A stretch of DNA of 64,000 nucleotides from Aquarana catesbeiana (GCF_042186555.1 NC_133329.1:186572206-186636205); one strand, 5' to 3'. Numbered from the stretch's first letter, positions 30,514 through 42,785 are shown. A program made the numbers and translations. Notes: generated from the letters alone by a model not told the origin.

Positions 30514-30604
30514 GGGACATCCCACTATGTAATGAAGGCTCTGTGTCCCGTGATGTATGATCAAGAAACCAGGATTTTTGAATACAGCTTACCTGTAAAA
30601 TCCT
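30514..30604 (+). repeat. DIRS internal complementary region
   Basis: Left arm 30517-30563 (ATGTAATGAAGGC, then TGTGTCCCGTGAT, then TGATCAA) is the complement of 26397-26443. Right arm 30567-30604 (GGATTTTTGAATACAGC, then TTACCTGTAAAATCC) is the complement of 30766-30798. The two arms are joined head to tail, as needed to template the ends in DIRS replication. Confidence 0.9.
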
Positions 30605-30683
30605 TTTTCTTGAGAGTACATCACGGGACACACAGCTCCCACCCTTCTATGGGTTTTACGTGGTTACCTATTGCTTTGTTACA

Positions 30684-30770
30684 AAACTGAGGTTCTCCCC
30701 ATGTGGGGGGGTTATATAGGGGAGGAATTCTCCTTAATTGGGGTTAACCAGTGCCAATCACCGAAGGATT
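30684..30770 (+). repeat. DIRS right inverted terminal repeat
   Basis: Inverted partner of 26452-26541, with GGTTATATAGG and CTCCTTAATTGGGGTTAACC. Terminal sequence continues to 30798. Confidence 0.88.
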
Positions 30771-30798
30771 TTACAGGTAAGCTGTATTCAAAAATCCC

Positions 30799-32319
30799 AT
30801 TTTTTACTTTTTAGACATCTTCGCTGAGATTGTCGCCAGTGAATGCTGATTATATCTGTACTGTGCACTCGCATGGTAACTGATACTAATCTTCACACTG
30901 GTCTATTGGTAAGTCTGCATCTGAATGTTGTTCAGAATTTTAACAGCTATTCTAACTTGCATTCAGTTGTTTGGTGGCTACTTTTATGACAATTTATTAT
31001 GACTTTTTATCTCAGACTATTCACTGCTTGGTCTGTGGAAAAGATCCTTGGTCCCACCAAGCCACTTCACCACTTACTCCTACCTGTAGACCATCAAGGT
31101 ATTTGATTTTGTTTGTCTTTTTATTTAGCGATCCCGATGGTTAGAATATATTGCATCTGATACACTGTTTATTTTATGTCTGTTATACTTTCTATAGAAG
31201 GTGGTTGGATAACTAGCCAGATTGATACAACATGGCATACTGGTTATTAACCTTTATCCCAGTGTAGTGACTCTGGGGGCTCTTTTGTCCAGTAAGCAGT
31301 TTATTATCGTTGACTGGAAGCAACTATTATTATGCTTATTCTCTGTAGGCTGATTTTCCTTTCTGTCCATTTCATAGAAGGGGGCATTTAGATTTATTGG
31401 CCAACTGATCTTGGGAGGCTATCGCTGATCTAGACACCCTTGGATAGCATATGACATGTTATATGTATGTATGTTACATGTATGTATATCACATGACAAT
31501 TAATGTGTAATATGTACACATATTAAATATGGGGACTACATTATTCAATGTTTTGCAGCATTTTGTATTCATTGCTGAAGCATGATGTTTCCCTCCTTTG
31601 TCTACCATACAGAATCCCCCTGCTTACAATCAAAGAATGAAGGTCCTGAGGAAGCATAACATTTCATAACATTATGTATTGTTCCTTTTCTGGTACCGTT
31701 GAAGTCCTCTCTAATGGTCCTTTTTTCTTTTGCATTGTATGTCGTAACTTTTTATTACCCACCCAATTAGAGTTATAGTAATGTACATATATATAGGGAT
31801 CTGCTGCCCTCTACTGTTAGCGGTTATTATCCTATCTCTGGGAGAGGCTTTGAAAACCCCAAAAGGAGAAAGTGGAGAAAGAGACAGACAACTGAGCCAC
31901 TTGACCTTATACACACAGGGGCTTCTACTGCTGCTGTATTTTCACCCATATCAAAGCCAAGATTATTATGCAAATATTGCTTTGTTCTAATAGTTTTATT
32001 GCAGTTGCCCATAGCTTCCTGAGTGTATATGTAAATTCTTATCATAGACGTATTTCTGTGCTATTGTTAATTTTTCACATACACAGTGCCATATAGCTAG
32101 GTCTGTGCTACTTTATGAGTGTAGTGATCACTTTGCTGTATGTTAGTAGATAAACCTATTTATTGCAATAGAGTTTATATGTAGCTTTTGTTATTTTAGT
32201 TAACCCTGTCCCTTTTGGTCTGGGAAACTAGTTTGAGTTTAGGTCTCCATAACCAGCATAGGCTAAAGCCAGGTTAGTAATCTGGTGCCCACTTATAGTA
32301 GTTAAAGGGCTGGCTGCAT
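30799..32319. other. Non-coding interval
   Basis: AT-rich sequence with a small ATGTATGT simple repeat near 31460-31490. I see no gene and no terminus I can assign. Confidence 0.5.
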
Positions 32320-33335
32320 ATCAGATTAGAAACTACTAGGGAGGGACAAAACGTAGATAGGCAAATCTGAGTTCCAGTGCCACACCACAGTGCCTGCTGG
32401 TGAGCAGGTGCATTCCAGGCTGGTTGGACAACAGTTGAACGATCTTCCCACGACCGCTGATCTTGTTATCAGGTCTCTGACACAAGGAAAGACACTGCAA
32501 TATGATCATCCTCAGGGCCCCCTACAACTGAAAGTTGCATCAACATTCATCTTGAGTTATCGTTATAAAAACTATACATACCCGGGTATATTTGCACAAT
32601 TCCCCCAGGACTGTTGTGGGACCCTTTGATAATACCTGGGGACCCCAAAGCACCCTTCCCATGTTGAGGACATGTGGCTTGGTACAGTTCAGGAGGGGGG
32701 GGCACTCTCTCGTCACCCTCCCCCCCTTTTCCTGAGTCCTGCCAGGTTGCGTGCTTGGATAAGGGTCTGGAATAGATTTTGGGGGGCCCACGCCCTATTT
32801 TTTAAAATTTGGTGCAGAGTTCACCTTCAAATCCATATCAGACCTGAAGGGCCTGATAATGGACTTGGGGGGGACCTACGCCATTTTTTTCAATGATTTT
32901 TCATGTATATTGCCGGGATCCGACAATACATTACAGCTGCGAGCAATTTAAATGACATTTTTTCCTTTAGAAATGTCATTTTGCTGCAGTACTGTTATAA
33001 ACATGAGAAAAAGGCACTACTTTTCAGGCAGACTAAGGGGACCCCCCAAGCATGATATTTAAAGGAATATTTCATTTTTATTGTTTCACTTTAAGCATTA
33101 TTAAAATCACTGCTCCTAAAAAAACGGCCGTTTTAAAAACTTTTTTTTGCATTGATACATGTCCCCTGGGGCAGTACCCGGGTCCCCAAACACTTTTTAT
33201 GGCAATAACTTGCATATAAGCCTTTTGATTTTTCACATTTGTGTTCCATAGACTTTAACGATGTTCGCATGTTCGGACAAATTTTTTGTCTATTCGCATG
33301 TTCTGGTGCGAACCGAACTGGGGGTGTTTTGCTTA
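32320..33335 (+). repeat. Unclassified interspersed repeat
   Basis: 32630-32800 (with CCTGCCAGGTTGCGTGC, GGATAAGGGTCTGG, CCCATGTTGAGG) is homologous, in inverted orientation, to 63405-63580. The segment ending near 33335 has repeated GTTCGCATGTTC-type motifs. No coding capacity. The class is not resolved; a long non-autonomous element or an LTR fragment are both possible. Confidence 0.5.
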
Positions 33336-33340
33336 TCCCT

Positions 33341-33775
33341 ACTTACCTGCTCTATGCAATGGAATTGCATAAAGTGGCCATGAACCTCCTCTTTTCAGCT
33401 CCCCCGCTGGCACTCCTGGCCCCTCTTCTCTGTCCAGTGACCAATGGGAAGCCGCTTCCCATGGGGGCACCCGTGCCTGCTTGCATCTGAGCCCTGCTGC
33501 TGTGACCATTGACACAGACAGTGGGACTTAACCCTGCCCCCCACTCCCTCGTCACTGGCTTTGATTGACAGCCCTAGAAGCCAATGGCTCCTGGTGCCCC
33601 AGCAAAGCCAGCAAGACCCAGAAGTGAGGGAAGAGAAGAGCTGAAGATGTGCATGGCGCTAGATTGATAAATAAAAGAGGGGTGAGGGGGGATGCTGACA
33701 CCTAAACATTTTTTACCTTCATGCAAAGAATTCATGATGTTTGCAAATGTTTAGGCTTTACAACCACTTTAATGT
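33341..33775 (+). mobile_element. MITE-like repeat ending GGCTTTACAACCACTTTAA
   Basis: Shares the GATTGACAGC/CAATGG block with 16430-16875. Its right end GCTTTACAACCACTTTAA is the inverted complement of that copy's left end. The left end of this copy is truncated. Confidence 0.5.
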
Positions 33776-34179
33776 ATAAAAAAAACTTCTGCCTGCACAA
33801 CCAGTTTAGGTTGTTTTTTTTTATACTACTGTGAATTATCAAACTTGTGACACATCAATTCATATTTGTTGCAGTCCATAATAACATTTGATGACTTATC
33901 GGATATTTCAATTTCAGCATCACTCTGTAGCTCCCTCAAAGCTTATCTCATCTCAATGGATAAATTATCTTTACCCTAATAATATTTTCTCATTTTTTCC
34001 TTGGATACTATTTTCATGAATAAACCCAGACTCAAATTTAATGATACAGGTAGAAATTTCTTGGATTTTCTTTTTGTCTTTTTTTTATATTCCTCTCTTG
34101 TCCTATGTCTTTAAATTGGGAATCCTGTGGGGTATAGGATTCTGTATATGAAGGTGTTCTCTATATATTTTCTGGCATA
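33776..34179. other. Short non-coding AT-rich interval
   Basis: AT-rich; nothing assigned before CR1/L2 similarity starts near 34180. Confidence 0.5.
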
Positions 34180-34866
34180 CAGTTAAAGGGCAAACATTTA
34201 TAAACCTATTACAAGACAATTTTATGGTCCAGTTTATGGAGGCCTTGACTAGGAATGACGCTCTGCAGGACCTGGTAGTCTCAAACCCTGCAGAGCTTTT
34301 TACCAATATTCATATGAAAGAACATTTGGGGAGCAGTGACCATAACATGATTTAATTTAATGTTAGCTTTAAGCAACAAACACATACAGGAAAGCTAAAA
34401 ACACTTTAAGAGAGCAAATTTTCCAAGGATGAGGGCTGCTCTCCAAGACTTAGACTGGGAGGGAATATTGGCATCAATGAACACAGAACTGAAATGGGAA
34501 TTCTTCAAAAAGACTGTATGCAAACTCACTGCAAACTATATTCGAATGGGCAATAGGTTTAAAAGGCTAAAAAAATATGGCTTATGGCCAAAGTTAAAAA
34601 AAAGCTATAAATAATAAGAAAAGAGCTAAATATAAAAATGAAGGGAACACTATCATAATTTAAATGTTATAAAGAATATAACAGAATATGTAAAAAAGGA
34701 AATCAAGGATGCAAAAATTCAAAACGAACGAAAGATAGCAAAAGATAGTAGGACAAACCCACAAAAATTGTTCAAATATATTAACAGTAAAAAGGTCAGG
34801 TCGGAGCATGTAGGCCCTTTACAAAATAATCTAGAGTGGGTGACTGGGGACAAAGAGAAGGCAAAT
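34180..34866 (+). pseudogene. Old CR1/L2 ORF2: endonuclease end and linker
   Basis: Frame fragments encode the C-terminal part of an AP endonuclease (NLLQDNFMVQFMEALTR, then GSSDHNMI around 34190-34350), followed by the basic linker including MGNRFKRLKK (34429-34614) and FKYINSKKVRSEHVGPL (about 34770-34820). Several stops and shifts are present. It ends where the younger CR1 begins. Confidence 0.75.
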
Positions 34867-36829
34867 TTAGGAGCATATTAAACAAAGGTATCAAACAGTG
34901 CATTCCAATGGGCAATAAATATAGAAGAGTGAAAATTAAACCTAGTTAGCTAAACCGTAATGTGAATAGCCTCATCAAGGAGAAAAATATGGCCTTTAAA
35001 AAATATAAAGGGAATGGGTCACCATCAGCATTTCAGCACTACAAATAATGTAATAATAAATGTAAAATCGCAATCAGGGTGGCTAAAAAATTACGAGAAA
35101 CACATAGTGGAAAAGAAACCCGAAGAAATTATTTAGATATTATAACAGTAAAAAGACAAAATCGGAGCACATTACACACATAAAAGATGAGGATGGGAGG
35201 ATGGATACAGATTACACAAAGAAGGCAACTGTACTAAATGCCTTCTTCTCCACAGTTTTTACGCAGGAAAAAGAAGGATTTAACGACAATGACTGTAGTG
35301 TTAGTGACATGACATACCCTCGTGGCTAACAGAGGCTGGAGTCAAGGAAAGACTTAATAAACTTCACACAAATAAGTCACCAGGACCAGATGGCTTACAC
35401 CTGAGAGTCCTCAGAGAACTCAGTCAAGTTATAGCCAGGCCATTATTCCTGATCTTTGTGGACAGCATAATGACAGGATTGGTACCAGCTGATTGGAGAA
35501 AAGCCAATGTGGTACCAATATTAAAAAAGGGCAGAGACACATGCCTGGGAATTACAGGCCAGTCAGCCTAACATCGATAGTGGGTAAATTATTGGAAGGG
35601 ATGATTAGGGAGTATATCCAGAGATTTATTGAGGAAAAGAACATCATTAGTGGTAATCAGCATGGATTTACGAGCGGACGTTCCTGCCAGACCAATCTTC
35701 CAACATTCTATGAGGAAGTGAGCTGCCATCTAGATAGGGGGAGCCCTGTGGATGCGGTGTATCTGGATTTTGCGAAAGCATTTGATACAGTCCCCCATTA
35801 ATGCTTAATTTACAAGCTGAGATCTGCAGGCATGGACCATAGGGTTTGTGCTTGGGTAAAAAACTAGTTACAGGGAAGGGTCCAAAGGGTGGTTATAAAC
35901 AACATGTACTCAGACTGGTCTGGAGTGTGTGAGTGGGATACCCCAGGGTTCTGTCTTGGGAACGATTATATTCAATTTTTTCATAAATGATATAGAGTAT
36001 GGGATACATTTCTCAGTGTCAGTTTTTGCGGATGACACAAAGATAAGCAGAGTAATAATTCAGATCAGGATGTAGAAATTTTGCAGAAGGACCTGAATAA
36101 AATAAAGTGGGCAGACAAATGGACAATGAGGTTTAATGTGGAGAAATGTAAAGTAATGCACTTGGGGCAAAAAACATAAAAGCAAAGTATTCACTAGATG
36201 GAGAACCTCTGGGAGAATCAAGAATGGAGAAGGATCTAGGGGTGCTAATAGATAACAGATTGAGCAATAGCATGCAGTGTCAAGCTGCAGCTACCAAAGC
36301 AGGCAGAATATTGGCATGCACAAAAGGGATATACTCCAGAAATAAAACTATAATTCTGCCACTTTTTAAAACCCTGGTTAGGCCACATCTGGAGTATTCT
36401 GTCCAGTTCTGGTCACCGGTTCTCTGAAGGGAGGTGCTGGAGCTGGAGAGAGTCCAAAGAAGGGCAATAAAACTAAAAAGGGGACTGGAGGACCTCAATT
36501 ACGGGGAACGACTGCAAACACTAAATTTATTCTCACTGGAGAAAAGATGCTTGAGAGGGGACATGATAGCGATCTACAAATACCTCAATGGGGATCCCAG
36601 CATAGGAAATAAACTATTCAGACCTACGGAGTGTAAGAGGACATGGGGCCACACAATGAGAATGGAGGAGAAGCGGTTTAACCTTAAACTGTGCAGGAGG
36701 TTCTTCACGGTCAGGGCAACAATAATGTGGAACTCTCTTCCACAATTGGTGGTGGCTGCGGGAAGTATGGATATTTTAAAAAGACTCTTGGATATACATC
36801 TTAAAAGGACACAACATACAGAGATATAG
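34867..36829 (+). pseudogene. CR1 ORF2 RT, inactivated
   Basis: Fragments in changing frames show KSPGPDGLHLRVL (about 35377), YRPVSLTSIVGKLLEGM, DFAKAFDTVPH followed by a stop, FADDTKIS near 36030, KDLGVLIDNRL and the C-terminal region RPHLEYSVQFWSPVL, ERVQRRAIKL. Stops and indels occur throughout, so no functional RT. Confidence 0.85.
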
Positions 36830-36924
36830 GAAATAATTGTAGACACTGATACACGTGCACCTACACAGGCTGAACTGGATGGACTATTGTCTTTTTTCGG
36901 CCTTACCTACTATGTAACTATGTA
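34867..36924 (+). mobile_element. Younger 5'-truncated CR1 inserted in the old copy
   Basis: Starts within the ORF2 linker (SILNKGI) and ends with CCTACTATGTAACTATG. A 4-bp AAAT is present on both sides (34863-34866 and 36925-36928), a possible target-site duplication. Its RT is closer to the intact CR1 at 7423 than to the host copy, so it belongs to the same broad subfamily. Confidence 0.8.
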
Positions 36925-36928
36925 AAAT

Positions 36929-38926
36929 GTATTAAATACTTTATTCAGCTCTGTGTATACAAAGGAGCATGGGGGAGTTCATGTCCATAATGGGGATGGT
37001 ATTGATGCAGCCCCAAATGATTTACAATGGCTCAAAAGTGATATAGTCCAGAAATATGTAGACGGAATAAAGGTGGATACAGCACCTGGACCAGATGGCA
37101 TCCATCCACGGATCCTAAAAGAATTGAGCGCTGTCATTTCAAAGCCATTGTTTTAAATTTTTAGGGACTTATTAATGACTGGAATGGTCCCACTGGATTG
37201 GCGTAGGGGCAATGTGGTGCCTATATTTAAAAAGGGATCTAAGTGTTTAGCAAATAACTATAGATCTGTTAGTTTAACTTCTATAGTCGGGAAGATACTG
37301 GAGAGTTTAATAAAAGACCACATAGATGAGTTCTTGCTGGAAAATATTTTAAGCAACAGACAACATGGATTCATGAAAGACAGAAGTTGTCAAACAAACC
37401 TGATTTTTTTTTATGAGGAGGTAAGTTAAACCGTGGCTGTGGACGTGGTATACTTGAATTTTGCAAAAGCATTTGACACAGTTCCCCACACTTGGCTAAT
37501 GTGTAAGGTAAAGTCTACAGGCTTGGAAAGTTCAGTTTGTAAATGGATAGAAAACTGTCTAAAAAAAGAATTCAGAGAGTAGTGGTTAATGATGCTTATG
37601 CCCCGTACACACGATTGGATTTTCCGACAACAAATGTTGGATGTGAGCTTGTTGGCTGAAAGTTCGACCGTGTATATGCTCCATCGAAACATTTGTTGTC
37701 GGACTTTCTGCCAACAGATGTTGGCTAGCAGGTTCTCAAATTTTTTACCAACAAAACTTTGTTGTCGGAATTTCTGATCATGTGTATACAAGTCCGAAGC
37801 ACAAAAGTTCACGCATGCTCGGAATTAAAGCAGAAGGAGCCACACTGGCTATTGAACTTCCTTTTTCTCAGCTCGTCGTACGTCTTGTACATCACCACGT
37901 TCCCACGTTCGTAATCATTGGCCAACGTTAGTGTGGCCTTGTGTATGCAAGACAAGTTTGAGCCAACAACCTTTGAACAAAATTCCACGATTTGTTGTCG
38001 GAAAGTGCGATCATGTGTACGGGGCATTACTCTGAATGGTCTAAGGTTATCAGTGGTGTACCCCAAGGTTCAGTGTTAGGACCCTTACTTTTTAATATCT
38101 TTATAAATTATATAGGGTCTGCGATTAAAAGTACCATTTCAGTGTTTGCAGATGACACCAACCTATGCAGTAGAATAATGTCCTTACAGGATGTCTCCAA
38201 CTTACAAGCCAACCTCAATGCACTGTTTAATTGGGAAATTGTGTGGCAAATGATGATAAATGTAAAGTTATGCACTTGGGGGCTAAGAATATGCATGCAT
38301 CATACATACTTGGGGGAGTACAACTGGGGCAATCCATAGTGGAGAAGGATCTGGGGGTTTTGGTAGATCATAAGCTTAATAATAACATGCAATGCCAAGC
38401 TGCGGTTTCCAAAGCAAACAAAGTCCTTTATTGCATTAAGAGAGGTATGGACTCCAAAGAGAGAGATATAATTTTGCCCCTGTACAAATAATTAGTAAGA
38501 CCGCATCTGGAATATGCAGTTCAGTTTTGGGCACCAGTTCTCAAAAAGGATATTAGGGAACTGGAGAAAGTGCAGAGAACGCCAACCAAAATGATAAGAG
38601 GCATGGAGGAGCTCAGCTAAGAGGAGAGATTAGAGGAACTGAATTTATTCTCTCTTGAGAAGAGGAGAGTAAGGGAGGATATGATCAACATGTACAAATA
38701 CATAAGTGGTCCATATAGTGAACTTGGTGTTGAGTTATTCACTTTAAGGTCATCACAGAGGACAAGGGGGCACTCTTTACATCTAGAGGAAAAAAGATTT
38801 CATCTCCAAATACAGAAAGGGTTCTTCACAGTAAGCGCTGTGAAAATGTGGAATAGACTCCCTCCAGAGGTGGTTCTGGCCAGCTCAGTAGATTGCTTTA
38901 AAAAAGGGCCTGGATTATTTCCTTAA
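36929..38926 (+). pseudogene. Old CR1/L2 ORF2 RT, split by MITE
   Basis: Resumes with VLNTLFSSVYTKE, then APGPDGIHPRIL, NYRSVSLTSIVGKILE, NFAKAFDTVPH, a break by the MITE at 37599-38026, then YSEWSKVISGVPQGS, FADDTNLCS, KDLGVLVDHKL and SLEKRRVREDM. There are multiple stops and frame changes. This lineage is distinct from the younger CR1, seen from the different linker and 3' UTR. Confidence 0.85.
37599..38026. mobile_element. Harbinger-type MITE, 428 bp, TTA duplication
   Basis: Terminal inverted repeats TGCCCCGTACACACGA and TCATGTGTACGGGGCA, with subterminal TTCCGACAACAAAT inverted as ATTTGTTGTCGGAA. It is flanked by TTA at 37596-37598 and 38027-38029. A 3-bp TTA/TAA duplication is the hallmark of PIF/Harbinger. 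No coding capacity; it would need a transposase in trans. Confidence 0.92.
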
Positions 38927-39174
38927 TGTACATAATATAACTGGGTACTAACCTTTATAGGTAAAGTTGATCCAGGCAAAATACGATTGCCTCTCGGAGG
39001 ATCAGGAAGGAATTTCTTCCCTTGCTGTAACAAATTGGATCCTGCTTTGCTGGGGTTTTCTTCTGGATCAACTATGGGTGAACGATTGTGTATATGGGAT
39101 TGTATGATTTTTTTTTTTTGGTTGAACTGGATGGACTTGTGTCTTTTTTCAACCTGACTATGTAACTATAGATA
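38927..39174 (+). other. Old CR1/L2 3' UTR and tail
   Basis: Contains the conserved trailer GGATCAACTATGGG and GGTTGAACTGGATGGACTTG, then TTTTTTCAACCTGAC and CTATGTAACTATAG. It differs from the 84-nt 3' end of the intact CR1 by about 160 extra nt of conserved sequence. Confidence 0.8.
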
Positions 39175-40530
39175 CAGTCTTTTATTAATTCAAATATATT
39201 TATGTTTCTGCTTGGACAGAATGTCAATGCCCTTTTCAATACAGTAAATAGATTTTAACTGTATTGAGAGTCCTTAAGGATAAATGTATTCCATGTATAC
39301 CCTGTTCCTGTGCATGTATCAGGTCTTTACTATTGACCCATCCTCTATGACACCTCCACCTACAGTAATTCCTAATCTTTTGTATTGATCCATACCCATA
39401 CATTTACAAAATGCGTACTTATTGTGCTCCCTTCTCTTTTCTCCCTTCTCCCCTCTCTTTATGTCCTTATTTTAACCCCCCATAATCTACATTCCCTTCT
39501 TTACCTTTATTACATCATCTTTCTTGATGTCTACTGTTTTGAGCGTACTCTTTTTTATTCATCGTAATACTTTCTGGTAACTCACTTTCTTTTATTTTAG
39601 TGCTTTTCCTTCCCCAAGTGTTTTTCCCTTTTTGTACTTGCAAAGACCCCCTTCCCTCACTGCACTGGAGGCATCTGATGTATTCCCTTCGTCACTTTCC
39701 ATCTCTTGAACATTATTGATTTTGCAATGTTTTTCCAGTTCTCTTCAGTTTGTTCTTTTGACTATTCCAACTCCATGGCTTTTTCATTTGGATAGTTCAG
39801 TCTGTGTATAATGTTTGCTCGCTTGTTTCCAACAAATGTTTAATTTAATCTTTCCATAAACTCCTGTGTTTCCAACAAACCTTTAATTTAATTTCTCAAT
39901 AAACTTCTATATCTCAAATTGTTTTAGGCCCAGGAATACATTTCCCTTGAAGGGTAATACCTTTGCATTCTTTTTTTCACAAAGCTTTATCACAATCCCC
40001 TGTTGGGAGATCATTTGTTCTGCAGGCAGTCTGCTCATCAGCTACACTGCATGTCCCTCCTCCAAATCACTCCTTCTTTCCAATGATGCTAGGTAAGCTT
40101 GGTTATATTGATTATCATGTTAACCCTTTGCTTATGGGTCTTCTGAGCTTTATGAGAGACACAAGTGATTTCAAGGGAAACATTTAGAAGAAATTTGCAT
40201 TTAAAGCATTTTAGCGATTACATTACTTACACTACCAAGGCAGCTAGTAAATTGGTCTTAGCAATACCTTATTACCAATGGCTTTTTTCGGTGGAAAGTA
40301 AAAGGTCTTCACGTGTGGATACTTGCTTAGCAGTTTATGGTGTAAGCTTCGGAATTCAGCATATCTTTTGTAAATATTCCACTCATCATCTTTAATCCTG
40401 ATATATATCTTAAAAGAAAACAAGGATGATAACTATAACAGTCACACCAATTTATTGACAAAAGTACATAGAATGCATGTATCAAAGCTATATTCCTAAC
40501 ACAGACTAGGTTTATTTATTTATTATTTAT
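39175..40530. other. Non-coding interval
   Basis: Pyrimidine-rich sequence near 39420-39680 and a partly duplicated stretch at 39830-39920 (TTTCCAACAAAYNTTTAATT, then AATAAACTYCT). No gene recognised. Confidence 0.5.
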
Positions 40531-40540
40531 TTATTTATTT

Positions 40541-40720
40541 CTTTCAGGTACTTATATAGCGCCGTCAATTTACGCAGCGCTTTACATATACATTGTACAT
40601 TCACATCAGTCCCTACCCTCAAGGAGCTTACAATCTACGGTCCCTAACTCACATTCATACATACTAAGGACAATTTAGACAGGATCCAATTAACCTACCA
40701 GCATGTCTTTTGGAGGTTCA
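40541..40720 (+). repeat. SINE/LINE-tail-like repeat with TTTA tract
   Basis: A TTTA-type tract (40510-40545) is followed by TATAGCGCCGTCAATTTACG, CAGCGCTTTACAT, CATCAGTCCCTACCCTCAAG, GAGCTTACAATCT and CAATTAACCTACCAGCATG. I recognise this as a repeat common in amphibian genomes, but cannot name the family without a search. It has no coding capacity. Confidence 0.6.
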
Positions 40721-40879
40721 GATTTTCCCTTCCTAACGCTTACCTCCCCACTCCCTTTTTTTTTTTTTTTTAACCAATGTGAACCAAAGCACTTAAAACA
40801 CTGTTGTCTAATATGTTGGCTATCATGTTGGTCTTTGTTTCACTATTTCCAAATTCACGCATGAGCTTATGATCCGTGT

Positions 40880-41640
40880 GGTAACTGAACTGTATTGTTT
40901 AAAATACAAAATGTGTTAGGAAGTCAGGAAATTAGATGTGTATTTCATGCTCCTTGAAAGCCCAAAGGTGCTTCTTGAATTATGGGCCCTTCTATGCAAC
41001 TAGACTGTGAAAAAGTCTCACACATGTGGTATTCTCATATTCAGGAGGCATAACAGAATGTGTTTTGGGGTGTAATTATAAGAATGCCTATGCTACGTGT
41101 GAGACATAACTTGGAAAAATTACAACTTTATAACTTGGTAAAATTACAACTTTGTGATTAAAAAAATATATATATTCAGTTCTTCATTTTCCCAAAAATT
41201 GTGACAAAAAAATTACAACCTCAAAAAAATTCACCATGTATCTTAGTAAATACTTTGAACTGTCTACTTTCCAAAATGTTTGCAGACTCTGTATATAAAC
41301 ATTTACACATACTAAATAATATAAAGTGATTTGGGTTATTTTATCAAAGAAATGAAGCTGAATACATTTTGGCCTAGAAAGACTATTTATCTGCAAGATT
41401 TTATAACAATTTTTTTTCAGAAAATTATAATTTTTTTGCTTATATTTTATATTAAATAAACACGTTGATTAAATATCACCAAGAGAAAGTTCTAGCCTTC
41501 TCAAAAAAAGATAAAAATTTATTTGGGTACAGTGTTGCATGGCTAAGTAATTGTCATTTAAAGTGTGACAGTGCTGAGAGCTGAAAAATGGCCTGGGCAG
41601 GAAGGGGGCGAAAGTGTCCAGTACTGAAGTCGTTAAAATG
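40880..41640 (+). repeat. Interspersed repeat relic (TCTCACACATGTGGTAT type)
   Basis: Blocks AAAAGTCTCACACATGTGG, CAGGAGGCATAACAGAATG, and GAGAGCTGAAAAATGGCC look like one family. The stretch GTACAGTGTTGCATGGC, TAAGTAATTGTCATTTAAAG at 41526-41565 recurs at 62974-63010. No coding; probably a non-autonomous DNA element. Confidence 0.5.
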
Positions 41641-42539
41641 TCCTATCGAATTATCTGAATATGGTGTGTTAGTGATATAGTGATCAGTAGGCCGGTGTGC
41701 ACAGCATCCTTGGTTGCTAGCACACAGACAGCAAACAGTGTCCTTGCAATAAATTACACTATGCAGCTGCTTGCATCCTAGAAACCAAAGACACTCGTGG
41801 CTGGCGCAGGAGGAAGTTGTCATTTAGTGGCAATAGTAATACTATCACTAAAAAAAAAAATTCTTCAGGCTGCAGCAGCAGCAGCAGTCTAAGGTTCATG
41901 CAGACGAACGGGACAAACCATTAAGTTTGCCCAAACCAATGAAACACAAACGGGTAAAAGTTTGCCAGGAACATAGCAGCAAATATGAACCTCATCCTCA
42001 TTAATGGGGCTGATTAAACCTTAAAACTGGGTGGACAAAAATACAAATTTTTGACAGATAAAACAGATTCCTTACATTTATTTCATATGCATACTTAGAT
42101 ATTTGCCTGGAGTTCATTTTTAGTCAAGTAATTGAAAGCAGAAGATTTAACAATTGAACTTTTATGTAACTACATTGTATAATTGATAACATTATCAAGA
42201 ATTTAACTGCTGCACACAAAACGCAGTTCCCAATATATAAGGAACTAATTAAAACATGATATAGTGTCTTTTTAGTGCTAACCACCCACAAACCTTATAT
42301 ATAAAAAACAAAACAAATAAAAAAGACACAGTTTATGTTTGTGCTAATGCTGGGTGCATACCATGTCCTTTTAAACTATATTATATGATTGTCAATAAGA
42401 GCAATATGCCTTGAGGCTTTTAGCATCAGTCTCCATATTTCATAATGACAGAGAAACAATGAAATCAATAATTTTCAAAACAACTGTTATAAAATGGTGC
42501 TTTTATAGAAGGAAATACATTTGGTGCTCCAAATACATA
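41641..42539. other. Non-coding interval
   Basis: Contains a GCAGCAGCAGCAGCAG run at 41873-41888. The rest is AT-rich and unassigned. Confidence 0.5.
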
Positions 42540-42763
42540 CAGTCAGGTCCATAAATATTGGGACATCGACACAATTCTAATCTTTTTGGCTCTATACACC
42601 ACCAAAATGGATTTGAAATGAAACGAACAAGATGTGCTTTAATTGCAGACTTTCAGCTTTAATTTGAGGGTATTTACATCCAAATCAGGTGAGCGGTGTA
42701 GGAATTCAGAACAGTTTGTATATGTGCCTCCCACTTTTTAAGGGACCAAAAGAAATGGGACAG
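42540..42763 (+). repeat. Tc1 left terminal inverted repeat
   Basis: Inverted complement of 50833-51054, with a few mismatches. Outer direct repeat at 42540-42567, inner at 42740-42763. Confidence 0.9.
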
Positions 42764-42785
42764 ATTAACAATCATCCATCAAACC

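Larger units (their letters stand above)
26397..30798 (+). mobile_element. DIRS retrotransposon with inverted terminal repeats and ICR
   Basis: A 4.4-kb DIRS element: outer left end TTGATCATAAATCACGGG, inverted repeats, gag, RT-RNase H-methyltransferase, tyrosine recombinase, an internal complementary region at 30514-30604, and an outer right end ending TATTCAAAAATCC. The left arm of the ICR is complementary to the outer left end, and its right arm to the outer right end, the classic DIRS-1 layout for making circular DNA. DIRS makes no target-site duplication and none is seen. gag is open; the remaining genes have frame breaks. Confidence 0.92.
34180..39174 (+). mobile_element. Old CR1/L2 LINE, interrupted by a CR1 and a MITE
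   Basis: Composite locus. Old-copy segments: 34180-34866, 36929-37598 and 38030-39174. Removing the two insertions restores continuity at protein level (KEKAN then VLNTLFSS across the first; a codon pair split in the second). The 3' part has the CR1/L2 trailer with GATCCAGGCAAAATACG, AGGAAGGAATTTCTTCCC and the end TTTTTTCAACCTGACTATG. It is 5'-truncated in the endonuclease domain. Confidence 0.87.

Noticed and set aside
31585..31675. Second hammerhead candidate (CCTGAGGAAGC)
   Set aside because: No GAAAC partner or stem II follows.
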